NCBI RefSeq assembly: GCF_000313135.1
Contig: NW_004457586.1
Span: 547,838-593,995, forward strand
DNA length: 46,158 bases
Direction: 5' to 3'
Source of the DNA: Acanthamoeba castellanii str. Neff
Taxonomy: Eukaryota; Discosea; Longamoebia; Acanthamoebidae
The translations under genes and the position numbers were made by a program. The notes under the pieces are model-generated. The model made no database searches. It saw nothing but the letters and a program-made list of their open reading frames with translations, and had not been told where the DNA came from. This document shows positions 34,603-45,765 of this stretch, piece by piece; within the stretch, counting starts at the first letter, position 1, and each line of letters opens with the position of its first letter.

Positions 34603-34640
34603 TTTCGTTTTTTTCGTTTTCGTTTTCGTTTTTTTCGTTC
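34568..34640. repeat. (TTTTCG)n hexanucleotide repeat in the spacer before the Ras gene
   Basis: About ten copies of TTTTCG, with three lengthened T tracts, lie between the stop of the kelch/F-box gene and the first Ras exon. They are presumably in the 3' untranslated region of the one or the start region of the other. Confidence 0.85.
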
Positions 34641-34669
34641 GCAAGCTGGCACGTGACTAACGCGTTGGC

Positions 34670-35983
34670 GTGGCGGTCACACGAGTGCGTTACGAAAGCC
34701 CAGTTCCCTACGATGACAAACGCGGCAAAAAAGACGCGGGGGAGATCAAGGCAGTGGTCATTGGTGCTGGTGCGTGGGCTGCTCTGCGTTCCTTCGGTGA
34801 TGCATGCAAACGTGGGCCAACGCGCGTGTTTGCGGTTGTTGGTCGCTTGCAGGCGGAGTGGGCAAGTCGGCGTTGACCATCATGTTCATCCAGAATCACT
34901 TCATCGAGGAATACGACCCCACCATCGGTGCGCGTTGCGCCCCACCTATTAATTCACTCTTGCTCTCTGCTCCATTAGCCGCGACTTTGGTCTGACGCTT
35001 TTCCATCTCGACACAGAGGACAGCTACCGTAAGCAGTTCTTGGTCAATGTCTACGTCGTCCTCATGGTGCGCGCGCAGTTTGGTTTTGCTGGTTTTCGCA
35101 CTTCTTTCTTTGGCCTAACCTGTGCGCGCGTGCATGCATGCCTGCGTCGTGTGTGCAGGACATCCTGGACACGGCGGGTCCGGAGGAGTTTTCGGCCATG
35201 CGTGAGCAGGTGCGTTGTGCGTGGCCAAGCCAAAAAAACTGGTGTGCGCTCTTGGCTCATGACACTTGAGCGCGCAGTGGGTTCGCACTGGCACCGCTTT
35301 CATGATGGTGTACTCTGTCACCAACAGAGCCAGCTTCGAAGAAAGTACGCCCCCTGATGCACCAGGGGCACAAGCCAATGGCAGCAGCTGCACACAATCA
35401 CCAACTAATCACCATCATCCAAATCTCTCCACAGTTGAGCACCACCAGTGGGAACTCATCTTGCGGGTCAAGGACACGGAAACCTTCAGTGCCATCCTCG
35501 TCGGTACGCGCACGAGAGAGAAACGGCACATTGACACGCGCACTGACACACACACTGTACCCCCCCCGCGGCAGGCAATAAGAGTGATGTGGACACGCAC
35601 CCGGTGTATGACTGGAACCGTAAAGCCGCCGAGCGCGAGATAACACACGCCGAGGGCGCCGCGTTGGCGCGCAAGCTGAGCGTGGCGTCAGGGCGCCCAG
35701 TGCCGTTCATCGAGACCAGCGCCAAGCTCAACATCAACGTCACCACTGCCTTTGCCGGTATCTCTCTTACACCATGCTCGGCCCTCACTGCTGGCCTCTC
35801 TCATCACACCTCTTTAACCATTGTGTGTGCCGTGTGTGTGTGTGTGTGTTGTGTATGTGGTGGGGGGGCGTGGTTCTAGGGCTGGCGTATATGGAACTGC
35901 AGAGGAAAGGCCTAGTTGGCCCGGCGAAGAGCAACAGCCAGGCACGTGCCAGAGAGAAGCCCACCAGGTGTTTGCTCTCCTGA
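34670..35983 (+). CDS. Ras-family GTPase with Pro at the Gln61 position
   Basis: About six exons give a small GTPase of roughly 215 residues. All G boxes are recognisable: IGAG joined to GVGKSALTI (P-loop with Lys and Ser), EEYDPTI joined to EDSYRKQ (Ras effector loop), [17 protein letters not shown] (switch II), ILVG joined to NKSD, and FIETSAK. The effector loop is that of true Ras rather than Rab, Rho or Rap-like members. The end is KPTRCLLS followed by TGA, a CAAX box with Ser last, predicting farnesylation and membrane anchoring. Two oddities: the DTAGQ motif reads DTAGP, and a 12-residue insert ([12 protein letters not shown]) follows the NKSD motif. No in-frame ATG precedes the P-loop; the start given is the first codon position (GTG) after an upstream stop. 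A RasGEF lies 4 kb away. Confidence 0.85.
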
Positions 35984-36129
35984 GGCGATCAACCCACCCA
36001 CCACCTCGATTAAATTCCAGTTTGAATCCCATGACATCAGAGTCGTTGCCTCTCTTATGAGAGTGCTAACACGATCAGTTAGGGTGTATTTCAGGCTATG
36101 CTGGTGTCTGTGACGGTGGTCAGGCGGTG

Positions 36130-36933
36130 TCAAGCGTAGTTATTGGGAGACATGACCAGAGCGGGAGACGTGAGAATGTGCCACTCGCAGAAGCCGTCGT
36201 CGCTCACGACTTCCCATGCTTGAAGCTTCTCGTACAGCTGCCTATTGTTGTGGCGCACGTACTCCACAACCTTGCTCCTCGCAACTCCTTGGCTGGTCGT
36301 GACGCCGGCCGCGACCAGGCCTTGGCTGATGGTGCCCAGAGCCTCCTGGGTCTTCGCCCTTACAGCGCCTTGGAGGACGAACTTGTTCATCGCCAGCTGG
36401 GTGCAGTCAATCATGAGGTTCAGGTCATCGCGCGAGTAGTGCGCCCTTGTTGTCAGCAACCTGGAGAAGATGTGGAGACTCTCCATGTCGAAGAGCGTCT
36501 TCGCGGTGGCCGCTTCTGGCACTATTTCAGCCATACCCCCAAGAATCCTCGCCTCGTCCTCCTCATCGACGTACGAGATGTGGCCTTCGGGTGTCGCCTT
36601 CTGGCACATGCGCAGGACCCAACCTCCCTCCTCCTCTCTCCCTTCGATCTCGCGATAGCGGAGCCACCATCCCCCGGGGCTCGCTCGAAGTAGAGCGAAG
36701 TCGGGCGTATCGTGGTAGGTCTCAGCGAGATGTTGGAGTTGCTGCTGCACACCCATCGCCAGCGCACGCTTGTGGAGTGCGGCGCATTGTGTCTCGTTAC
36801 ACAAGGGGAAGCGGTATCGCAGAGCAGCCCCTTCCTTCAGCGGCCGGCCCAAGTCCTCAGAGGGAAAGGGGGCACTGGTGGTGAAGCACAGCGCCCCGGC
36901 CTGGGGTGCAGCTTCGTGGTGCTGGGTGTGCAT
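36130..36933 (-). CDS. Degenerate CYTH-domain (thiamine-triphosphatase-like) protein
   Basis: A single-exon gene of 267 codons. The centre (HLAETYHDTPDFALLRAS, GWWLRYREIEG, GWVLRMCQK) matches the CYTH fold of thiamine triphosphatase, where human THTPA has [21 protein letters not shown] and GWELK. The C-terminal part (SKVVEYVRHNNRQLYEKL) corresponds to AKLIVYLQRFRPQDY. CYTH enzymes hydrolyse triphosphates in a tunnel whose metal ligands include an N-terminal ExExK motif. The equivalent place here seems to read RYRFPL, and the later strand with paired acidic residues (GEVEA in THTPA) reads LQGAVRA. Catalysis on triphosphates is therefore doubtful, although basic tunnel residues may still bind polyphosphate. 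It is convergent with the Ras gene. Confidence 0.6.
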   Translation of the reverse strand: MHTQHHEAAPQAGALCFTTSAPFPSEDLGRPLKEGAALRYRFPLCNETQCAALHKRALAMGVQQQLQHLAETYHDTPDFALLRASPGGWWLRYREIEGREEEGGWVLRMCQKATPEGHISYVDEEDEARILGGMAEIVPEAATAKTLFDMESLHIFSRLLTTRAHYSRDDLNLMIDCTQLAMNKFVLQGAVRAKTQEALGTISQGLVAAGVTTSQGVARSKVVEYVRHNNRQLYEKLQAWEVVSDDGFCEWHILTSPALVMSPNNYA

Positions 36934-37060
36934 TGTTGGAGCTTCTGGTTGTGCCTCCTGGCTGTTCAGCGCTTTTTTAGGGCTTTACGAAAACACAACG
37001 AACGCCTGTTTCCTAGTATTTAAATAATTAAGCTGGTAGCACAGCCAAAAGTGGAGGCAA

Positions 37061-40000
37061 TCACGAGAGGCTGTTGAAGGACTGGCGGAAGACCTTGCCC
37101 CACCGTGCCACCAGTAGGGCGGCCAGCTGCCGTCGTGCCTCGTCGTCGCCTTCGTCCGCCTCCTGCGCCAGCATCTTCATGCTCTCGCTGTCGATCTCCA
37201 TCTCCGCCGCCCCACCCGCTCCTTGCAGAGCGCACAGTTCCTCCAGTCTGTGGTAGAGTCGTGATCAGAACAGATCTAGTGATCATCTATGCAGCTTCGC
37301 TAACGCGCTCTGCCTGGCGGACACACACGCACCACCGCATACAACACGCACACAACACGCGAACAAACGACACGACACATGGCACACCAAGAGGGGAGTG
37401 GTACTTTTTCTGGGCGAGTTCGTCGCCGTTCTTGGCGGCTTTCTTGTAGAGCCGCTTGGCCATTTCGAGGTCCTTGGACGTCGCACGTCCTTCGTAATAC
37501 ATGTCCGCCAGTGGTCGGAACGCTTTCGGGTACTCGTAGATCATCGCTTGCGTGTACCTGACGGCGGCGACCATCACACAACACACGTAATTGAGTGAAC
37601 AACCACCACAGGACATGCGGCCCGCACGACACGAACACGGCATGACACACGACACGACACGACACGCACAGCACAGCACACACGCGAACACAATCCACGG
37701 GCTGCGTGCGGTGTTAATGGCGATGGGGTACCTGGCAAAAGCGAGGGCTTCGTCGCGCGGAACGAGTACGCCCTGGTCGTACAGAGCAGCCTCGGCGTAG
37801 AAGGCGCCCACTTGTCCCTGCGCCGCGGCCCGCACGAACCACTTGGCCGCCTTCTTGCCGTTCTGTTCCACTCCGATCCCTCGCGCGTACATCTTGCCGA
37901 CCTGCATCCGCGTGACCGCACGAGGCTGTGAGTTGGTGGTGCGTGCGTGGGGCTCGCACCTGGCTGCCTGCGGTGTGGGGCGTACGCGATAGGCCGCCGT
38001 GACGTCTCCCGCATTGGCAGCGCGGGTGAAATGCTTGAACGCTTTCCTGTAATCGCGTCCCACTTCCTTTCCCTCGTAATACCTTCACACGACCGCACAC
38101 GACCGCACACGACCGCACACGACACACACACACAAAGACCGCACAGGACACGCGGCCTGTTGGTCACATGAAACACGAGACCGCCACCTTTAACGCGAAC
38201 CAACGTACAGGAGCCCGAGGCGATAGATAGCGTCGATGCTGCCGGCCTCGATCGCGCGCTTGAGCCAGGCGATGCCCTTCTCGGTGTTGCGTTCCACGCC
38301 GTCCCCGGTCAACAGCAGGTTGCCCAGATCGTACATGGCCTCCTTGTGGCCCTGCCCCGCCGCCCTCTCGCTCCAGTAGGACGACGCCTTCGTGTCCTAG
38401 AGTGACCCCCATCACGCACGGGGGAAGGTTGTCAGGCACCACTGGCACCAATGCGGGCCTTTGGTTGGGGGAAGAGCGAACCGGAGGAGTGAGGCGTGTG
38501 TAGACCTGGCTCAGGTAATACTGGCCCAATGCGGAGCCTGCAGCCGAGAAATATAAATAAATGTAAAAAACAAATAAATAAAAAGGCATAAATAGGAATT
38601 AGTATAAAAATAAAATAAATGAAACAAAATGATGCGTACCCTCTTCGGCCTTCTCGGTGAGGATGGGAAGGAGGGCGGCGGCGCTGTCGCCGATGATGTC
38701 GTTCATGGTGTCCGGCACGTCGTCGTAGCCCTTCTCCTCCGCCAGGAGCAGCCAACGGATGGCCTCCCTCAGATTCTTGGCCACACCTAGAACGTGCACG
38801 CACCCCGCTGGTGAGCGCAACAACAACAACCTCCCAACAAGGGTTTCGATACACCGACAACGCCGGCAACCAACGGGGAGAGGAAAGAAGTACCGAGCGC
38901 GTTGTTGTACATGACGCCCACATTGAACGCACAAACAGCATCGCCCTGTTCGGCACCCTTCAAGAACCTGTGACCGTTTAAAAAACAGTGTGTTACCACA
39001 AACCGCAGCAACCAGAAGCGGCCATCGCGCAGTTGTGAAAGATTCTTCCGAGGCAGCGTGGGCGTGTACCATTCGGCGGCTTTGCAGTAGTCTCGCTCGG
39101 TTTGATCGCCAAAAAAGTAGGTGGTGCCCAGGTGGAATTGGGCCTTGAGGTTGCCATGATTCCCGGCCTAACACACCCGCGTGCCACAAGTCCGCTGTCA
39201 GCCAGAGCCACTTGGGGGGAAAGTGTGTGTTGGTTGGGGGCGGGCAAGACCTGGCTGAGGAGGTGAATGGCTTGGTTGATGTCCGGTGCGATGCCATCGC
39301 CCTTGAGGTACATCACGCCCAGGTTGGCCTGCGCGGGGACGTTCCCCTGCTCCGCTGCCTTGGCATACCACACCCGCGCCTTCTCCATGTCTTTGGGCGT
39401 GCCCTGTTCAACATGTCCACACGTGTGCTAGGCTTAGAGCGCGAGTGCGAGTGCGAGTGCGAGCGAGCGGTGTACCTGTCCTCGCGCATAGCAACACCCA
39501 AGGTTGCACTGCGCCTCACCACTTCCCGCCTCCGCAGCCCGGGTGTACCTACAAGTTGACCCGTTGTAACAAATCATCAGCTACCGGGCCTCAAACACGC
39601 TGATAGAGGGGGCACACGCACCATTCGAAAGCCTTTTCGGGGTTCTGTTCGACGCCCCAGCCCTTGCTGTAGGCCTTCCCCACGGCGAACATGCCGTGCG
39701 AGTAGTGTTGGTCGGCGGCCTTGGAGTACCAGCGGAAGGCCAGGTCGTAGTTGCGGGCCACACCGCACCCGTACCGATAGCACCACCCCACATTGTACTG
39801 CAACCCCCAAACACTGGTTAGCCACCAATCAAGGCACGCAGATGACGTGGCACGGGCTGCGGTACCTGCGCGGCGGCAAGGCCGGCCTCGGCGGCCTTCA
39901 TGAACCAGGAGAAGGCGGTCTCGGGGTTCTTCTCGGTGCCCTTGCCGTGCTTGAGGCACACGCCGTAGCGGTAGGACGCCTCCGTGTGGCCGGCCTCGGC

Positions 40001-40983
40001 CGCCCGCTTGTAGCAGTCGTGGGCCTCCTGCAGGTCCCCGTCTTCGGTCTTCTCGCACGTCAGGCCTCGCTGGAACAGCGCCTCCGCCTCCACCTGTGCT
40101 ATTCTCTCGGCCGAGTCCGTCTGTGCGTGTGCGTGCCGTGTGCGTGTGCGTGTTGTGTGCGTCAGGTGCGTGCGACAAAGTTTAGGAAAATGCAACGGGT
40201 CAGTGGTGTGCGTACGTTGGTGGGCGTGGGCGTGGTAGTGGTGGTCGTGGCCTTGTCTGCCGGGGAGGCTAGCGAGCCCTCTGTGTCGCTCAGCGGGGCG
40301 CTCGGGTTCTCTGATGGTGCTGACGACGCTGTCGGCACGGATGACGATGTCGTCACCGACACGAAGGGCCACGGTGATGGGAACGAGCCGGGCACGGTCG
40401 GCACCACTAGCGACACGACGCCGCCGCCACCACTGACTAGGTCCCGCAGTGACATGCCCCTGGGAAGCAGCACCGCTTGCTTCTCCTCCGACATGCCTGT
40501 GTCGTGCTCGTTCTCGTAACTCGAGTTCTCTTCGCCGCCCCCAGTAGACGAGGCCTCCTTTTCACCGCGCGCCTCCTTGGGGTGTCGCTGGAGCAGCGCC
40601 AGCCACCCGTCGGCCTCGAGCTCCGCCGCACCCACCTTGGTCCCGCACTCCGCACATTCCAGCCTGCCGGCCGGCTCTGCAGACACTACAAATATTGATT
40701 TAATTTATTTCTCATTGATATAATAATCTATAACTAATAAGTAGCGCAAAAAAAGGGTACCCAAATAAACAATTTTTGAATTCTTTTAAATTCTGGTAAT
40801 TTATAAAAGAAAGAAAGATGCTTTTGGGGGGGGGGTACCTTCAACGAGACCACCCGGTGCGGTGGAGCGAAAGGCGGAGGAGGCGCAGGCCAGACAAAAA
40901 TGGTGGGCGCACGGCAGCTGTAGGCCCTCGTTTGTTGACTGCTTGCAGCCACCGCACGTGGCCACCTCCCGCGTCCGCTTCAT
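37061..40983 (-). CDS. RING finger protein with Sel1-like repeats
   Basis: About fourteen exons give around 850 residues. The N-terminus is a RING-type finger with the full C3HC4 spacing: CGGC, LPCAHHFCLAC, and across an intron LECAEC. A low-complexity Ser/Thr/Pro-rich linker follows. From about 40110 to 37400 there are ten or more Sel1-like repeats (about 36 residues each, AAEAGH..A.Y..G..Y..G.GV..N...A..W), for example KRAAEAGHTEASYRYGVCL, SKAADQHYSHGMFAVGKAY and VRAAAQGQVGAFYAEAALY. Sel1 repeats form alpha-solenoids that bind proteins. With a RING this suggests an E3 ubiquitin ligase whose substrates are chosen by the solenoid. The last exon ends in FRQSFNSLS before the TGA at 37061. The start (MKRTREVATCGG) is the first ATG before the RING, and sequence upstream is AT-rich. 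Confidence 0.82.
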
Positions 40984-41174
40984 TTCGTATTTCCTTGTTT
41001 CTGTGTTTGATTTATCTTCAAAAAGATATTTCTGATTTATCTTCTGTCGCTCCTCAACTTTGATGCGTTTTGAACGGAATTTGATTTTATTTTCAATTAG
41101 AGCCGTATTTATTGTTCTCTTTTTTTGTGGACCAATAAAGCGAGACTGTCGCACCTCTTCGAAGAAATGGCCGC

Positions 41175-43995
41175 TCAGAAGCCGGAGAGGTCGGTCTCGT
41201 AGCCGGCGGCTTCCTTGGGCGCCAGCTTTTCGATCCACGGGTGCGGGCAGGGTCGGGCGAAGCTCTCTGGCCGCGTTTCCTGGTAGTGCGCTGGACAGAT
41301 CACACACGACACACGACACAGCAAGAGCTGAGAAAAAAGGAAACTGCAGCAGTGTGGCCTTGGCAGCTGGGGAGGTGTACCGATGATCTCGTGGATGGTG
41401 CTGGCCGAAACGGTCCCCAGCACGAGTCGATCGCCGTTTCGGGCCACCTTGAGCTGCATGCGGCCCTTCTCTCCGACAAAAGCCAGGACGTAGAAACCTG
41501 ATTTGGGGACACATCGACGTAAGGTTCAGTAAGGTGGTGTTGGGAGGGGAAGGTGTGGCCACTCGTACCCGGTTCCGAGCTGAAGCGAGCGAGGAATGTG
41601 CCGGTGGGCTGGTTCAGCAGCTTGTCGTTGGTCTCCTCCCTCGAGATTGCCCCGTGGAACCAAGGCTGAGCGCATATGCCCTCCACCTGGGCAAACAGCA
41701 GTACGTAAGCTCCATAGGCCGGCTCGGCACAGGATTGAATCGCTCTGGTGTGCCGTACCCTATCGAGGAAGCTCTGCTTGTCCTTGTCGCTGGTCTTGAA
41801 CGACCCGAACCACGACGTGAGCTCCGTCACCTTTTCCATTGACACCAGCCCGCGCGTGATCTCTGCAGAGGCCCATTGTTAATTGTTGCAGCACCCCCCT
41901 CTCTTCAGTTACACGGAAAGCGGGAGGTACCGAGCAAGGCGAGCACGATCTGCAGGCGCGGGTCGGCCTCGGTGGTACTCAGGTAGGAGGCCAGCCCAGA
42001 CACGAACTTGACGACGGGGCAATAATACTGCGCGCGTGGCAACACGCCCGCATGAGCATCAACCCAGCAGTGCCACCGACGAAAGAGTGCAATGCATTTG
42101 GGGGGTGGGAGGTACCTCGAACGAGAAGACCGCGGCCCAGACCTCGCGTGCACCCTCATCGGGGATGAGAATGACGTTCAGTTCATCCACGATCTTCTGG
42201 AACGTGGGCCGCACACTCGGGTCATTGTCCCAGCACGCTGCGGAATGCACCAAACCATTGAGGAACAGAAGACGGGGTGAGAGGTGCGGTGTTCTTGTCG
42301 CGGTGTGTACCTTGCATGAGCGCGGCCAGTCGAGGCGGGCACGAGGCCGGAATCTTGGGGCGCACGCCGGAGCAGACGGCGTCCCTGATCTCCTGCCCGG
42401 TCATGTTTTCATCGTAGGGCGAATCGCGCGTGAAGAGCTCGTAGAGAACTGCGTGTTTTGCAAGACAAGGCGTTTTACACGGCCATAAGCGGGTGGCGCA
42501 CACAAAGGGCGCGAAGCCGAACATACCAATAGAAAAGGAATAGACATCCGTCTTTTCGTTGTACTCCTCCTCCCGGAAGACCTCGGGCGCGATTGTGTAG
42601 GGCGTGCCTGTTGTGACGAGACGACACAGTGACGTCAGCGATCACAAACCAACCTCAACCCGACGGGCTCAGCGCGTTCGTTCGCACCTTTGAGTCCGTA
42701 GTGCCCCGAAGCGCCAGCCACGTTCCGCTTGACGTGCGTAAGGCCGAAATCGCATATCTTCAGATTGTAGTTGTTGTCCACGAGTACATTCGAGCTCTGT
42801 ACGATGAGCGCCCGACCAGAGATATGAGTCAGAAACAACCTCCGCAGAAAAGAAGGCGCGAACATGGGTCTTTGCATGTACCTTGAGGTCGCGATGGATG
42901 AACACGGGCTTGGTGTTGTGAAGCCTAGGAATGAGTAGTACTCAGAGGTCAACATTGTTGTGAAGACGATCGTCAAGTGAATCCGAATCACACGCTACGT
43001 ACCAGGTCATGGCGATGGCGAGATCGGTGGCCATCTTGATGCGCTGGAAGTAGCTCAGTTCGACAGTCTTGTCCTTGAGCAGATGCTCGAGGTCTCCACG
43101 CGGGAGGAACTCGGTCACCAGCTGGAGGGTGGTGCCATTAACAGTGAGCAAACAAGGTGCTGGCCCACCTCAACACAACTCAGCCAAGAAGGAGCAGGCA
43201 ACACTCACCATCAGGTTGTCTCCGGTCGTGGAAGCACCCATGAACTGCACCACTGCGCAAGGAAATAGGGAGGTGAGCGAGGATGAAGCAACACCAAGGC
43301 GCGAGCCTGTGCGCACACTTACCCTTCGGGTGACGCAGCTGCTTCATGATGGCCACCTCTTGCCTAAAGTTGGCCAGCTCTGTTTGTGTGAGATCGCTCG
43401 CGCTGTACATGGTCGGGAGAGTGGTCAGCCAAACAAACCGCATCTTGACTCTGCCGGTTCAGGCTCAGCCGGCGGTTACCTGTGGTGCAACTTCTTCACC
43501 GCGACATCTTCCTGGTGCAGCTTGCCCTTCAGCACGACACCTGCGGGCGATGTGAAGAGTTGGCTCACGGTGAGCTGCACTCTCGCTCACCAAAATGGCG
43601 ACTGGTGGTTGTGCGGCGAAGTACCCTGAGCACCCTTGCCCAGCTCGGCCAGAATGGTCAGCGCCGAGAGGTCAACTTCACAAGAGGCCAGCTCCTCTTC
43701 GGTGAAGATGTGCTCCTGAGGAAGAGAAGACAAGAGGTTTAAAAAAACAACAATATTTCCAATTAAATAAAATTTAAATATTCAACTAATTGGGAATAAG
43801 AAGGGGACGAACGGTGGACAGTTTGGGTTCGTTCAGGTTGAAGATATCGCCAGGCTGCACGACCTTCGTTTGCACCTGCTGCAGTGCATCCTTCTTGAAG
43901 TTCTTTATCAGGGCCAGCATCTTGTGTTCGTCTTCGTTCGCACAACAAAGAGAGTGGCCAGTGTTCGTGACCCACGGGAAATCCCATTTTCTCAT
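41175..43995 (-). CDS. SH2 domain-containing protein kinase (SHK type), copy 2
   Basis: About a dozen exons on the minus strand give roughly 530 residues. The glycine loop is ELGKGAQG joined to VVLKGKL, the Lys sits in VAVKKL, the catalytic loop is HRDLKSSN and the Mg loop CDFGLT. The activation segment departs from copy 1: TPYTIAPEVF instead of TPLWMAPEV. An SH2 domain closes the protein: QPWFHGAISREETNDKL, GTFLARFSSE with the phosphotyrosine Arg kept, and FYVLAF. The end is YETDLSGF. The linker (YYCPVVKFVSGLASYL, VTELTSWFGSF) is like that of copy 1, so the two are paralogues but not a recent tandem duplicate. The start at 43995 lies just 55 bases from the stop of RNASEH2B on the same strand. 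A later ATG at about 43922 (MLALIKNFKK) is an alternative. Confidence 0.85.
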
Positions 43996-44050
43996 ATTTC
44001 CTTTCACGAAACCAAAAACAAAACAAAAGAAAATTGATGACGTCTCTTTG

Positions 44051-45660
44051 TTACTCTTTCTTCTTGACGGCAAAGAAGCTGGTGAGCGTCTTCATCCCTC
44101 GCTTGTCCACCTTCTCCAACCTGTCGGGTGGTGTTTGTAGGAGGAGGTGATGTGTCAGATAAGCGCACGCCGGCGTGGAAGGAAAGTTCGGATCTGGGGG
44201 GGAACGAACTTCTTCTGCGCCAGAGACTTCTGCGGCGTCTTGGGTTCGGCGGTCTTGGCCGCGCCTCCGTCATAGGCGTACTTGCTAATCTCGTCCTGCT
44301 CCCACTCGTAGACCTCCGCATTCCCACCAAAGCTGTGCTTCTCGGCAGCTGCATGTCATGCGACTCGATCAGTCAACATAGAAAGCTGCACGTTACCACA
44401 CGCCACACGCATACCCGATTGGCCGGTGTTCTGCGCGAGGGCTGCAGACTTCTCTGTGGGAATGTGGACTGGCGGCAAGCTAACATGGAATGTGAGTGCT
44501 CATTGCCCAATACGAACAGCAGGATTTGGGCACCATGCACTTACCCATAGGCCTCGCACAGCTTCGTCTGCCAGTCGTTGTTGATGTAGTCAGATATGAA
44601 TCCGATGGCGGCCTTTGTCAGTTCGGCTGCAGTAGAGGAAATATCCAAATTGAGCATGGTTCTCACGGCAGGGAGCAGAGCCTGCTGGTGACAGGCTGTT
44701 GGTGGTACCATCGGTCAGGGGAGTGGAGTCCCGGTAATTGGCAGCTCGGGCGCCGCCTCGCAGACTGCCTGCGAGGTCGGGGGATGCGGCCAGATGGGCC
44801 TTCATTTTGTGCACCTTCGCCTGTAGCCATTTCACCACCTTGCTGTTGTCCAATCGGTAGTAGATGCGCCCACCCCCCGCATCTGTTCAACAACAGCGCC
44901 ACCAGGCGGAACGGCAGGGGTGGTCAGTGGGTGTGCGATCATTCCGAGGGTGAGACGAAGCCGCTAGGTACCTTTAGTGTCGCACACGAGCCCCAACGGA
45001 AGCGTGGGCCACTCGAGAAAGTGAGCATAGCCAGGGTAGGCCTCGAAGTCCTCGGTTAGGATTTGATCCTTCTCACAGAAGTAGCCTGCACTCTCGGATG
45101 TCTGACTCACAGGGAAAGGTGTGCACACGAGCGCATGGTGAGGACACCACATCAGCTAGCGAAGGTTGGGCGCAAGTGTGCGTGCGGTACCTGCTTTCGG
45201 TTCTTCTCCAAAAGAGGCACGAGCAGGAAGAGCGGGTCCACCTCCGTGGCAATGAACAGACTGCCATCTGCACATTGTACCACATGTCAAAGTGGGGAGT
45301 GTAGCACCAAGCACTATGTCATTGGCAAAATGTGGTGGTTGCCACCCACCTTTGTGCACGTAGTTGTCCTTGAACCAGCAGCGGTATCGCTCGGTCACCT
45401 TCTGTATCTCAAGGACCTGCCCCGACCGCACCATAAACCGGGCAGCAGCACCTGCGCTTCAAGCATGAGGTCAAGGAGAGGGCAAGCCCCGGGGGGGGGG
45501 GCGTACCCGTTCGCGGATGGGGCAGAGTTATGATTTTGAGATCTTGTTGACCCTCCGCATCTGCACATAAGAAGAGGTGGTCCATAAGGCAGAACGAAGG
45601 GCGCCGGTAGCAAGGGGTGGTACTTTGGGGCAGTATGAAGATTCGCTCTGCTTGTTTCAT
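44051..45660 (-). CDS. RNASEH2B: Ribonuclease H2 subunit B
   Basis: An accessory subunit of the RNase H2 complex, which removes ribonucleotides from DNA and cleaves RNA/DNA hybrids. Ten short exons join on the minus strand to about 330 residues. Family blocks: a short first exon (MKQAERIFILPQ), VLEIQKVTERYRCWF, GSLFIATEVDPLFLLVPLL (near identical to human FATPVDPLFLLL), IYYRLDNSKVVKWLQAKV, AIGFISDYI and LAQKKLEKVDKRGMKTLTSFF. The last matches the human ending, which is a PCNA-interacting (PIP-box) motif, so recruitment to replication forks is likely conserved. The stop at 44051 follows AVKKKE. A non-conserved Ala/Gly-rich stretch (LAGSLRGGARAANYR) fills the middle. Confidence 0.9.
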
Positions 45661-45765
45661 CTCTCAACGGTAAGACAAAAGAAAAACAAGTATAATTTAT
45701 TTGTTTTATGCAAAATAAATAGAGCAAAAATGGCTGCATCAGCTCTTGCTGTCTCGAGGCATCTT

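Noticed and set aside
20376..43995. The two SH2 kinases as a recent duplication
   Set aside because: They share architecture but differ in the activation segment, linker and exon positions and lie about 20 kb apart on opposite strands, so they are old paralogues.
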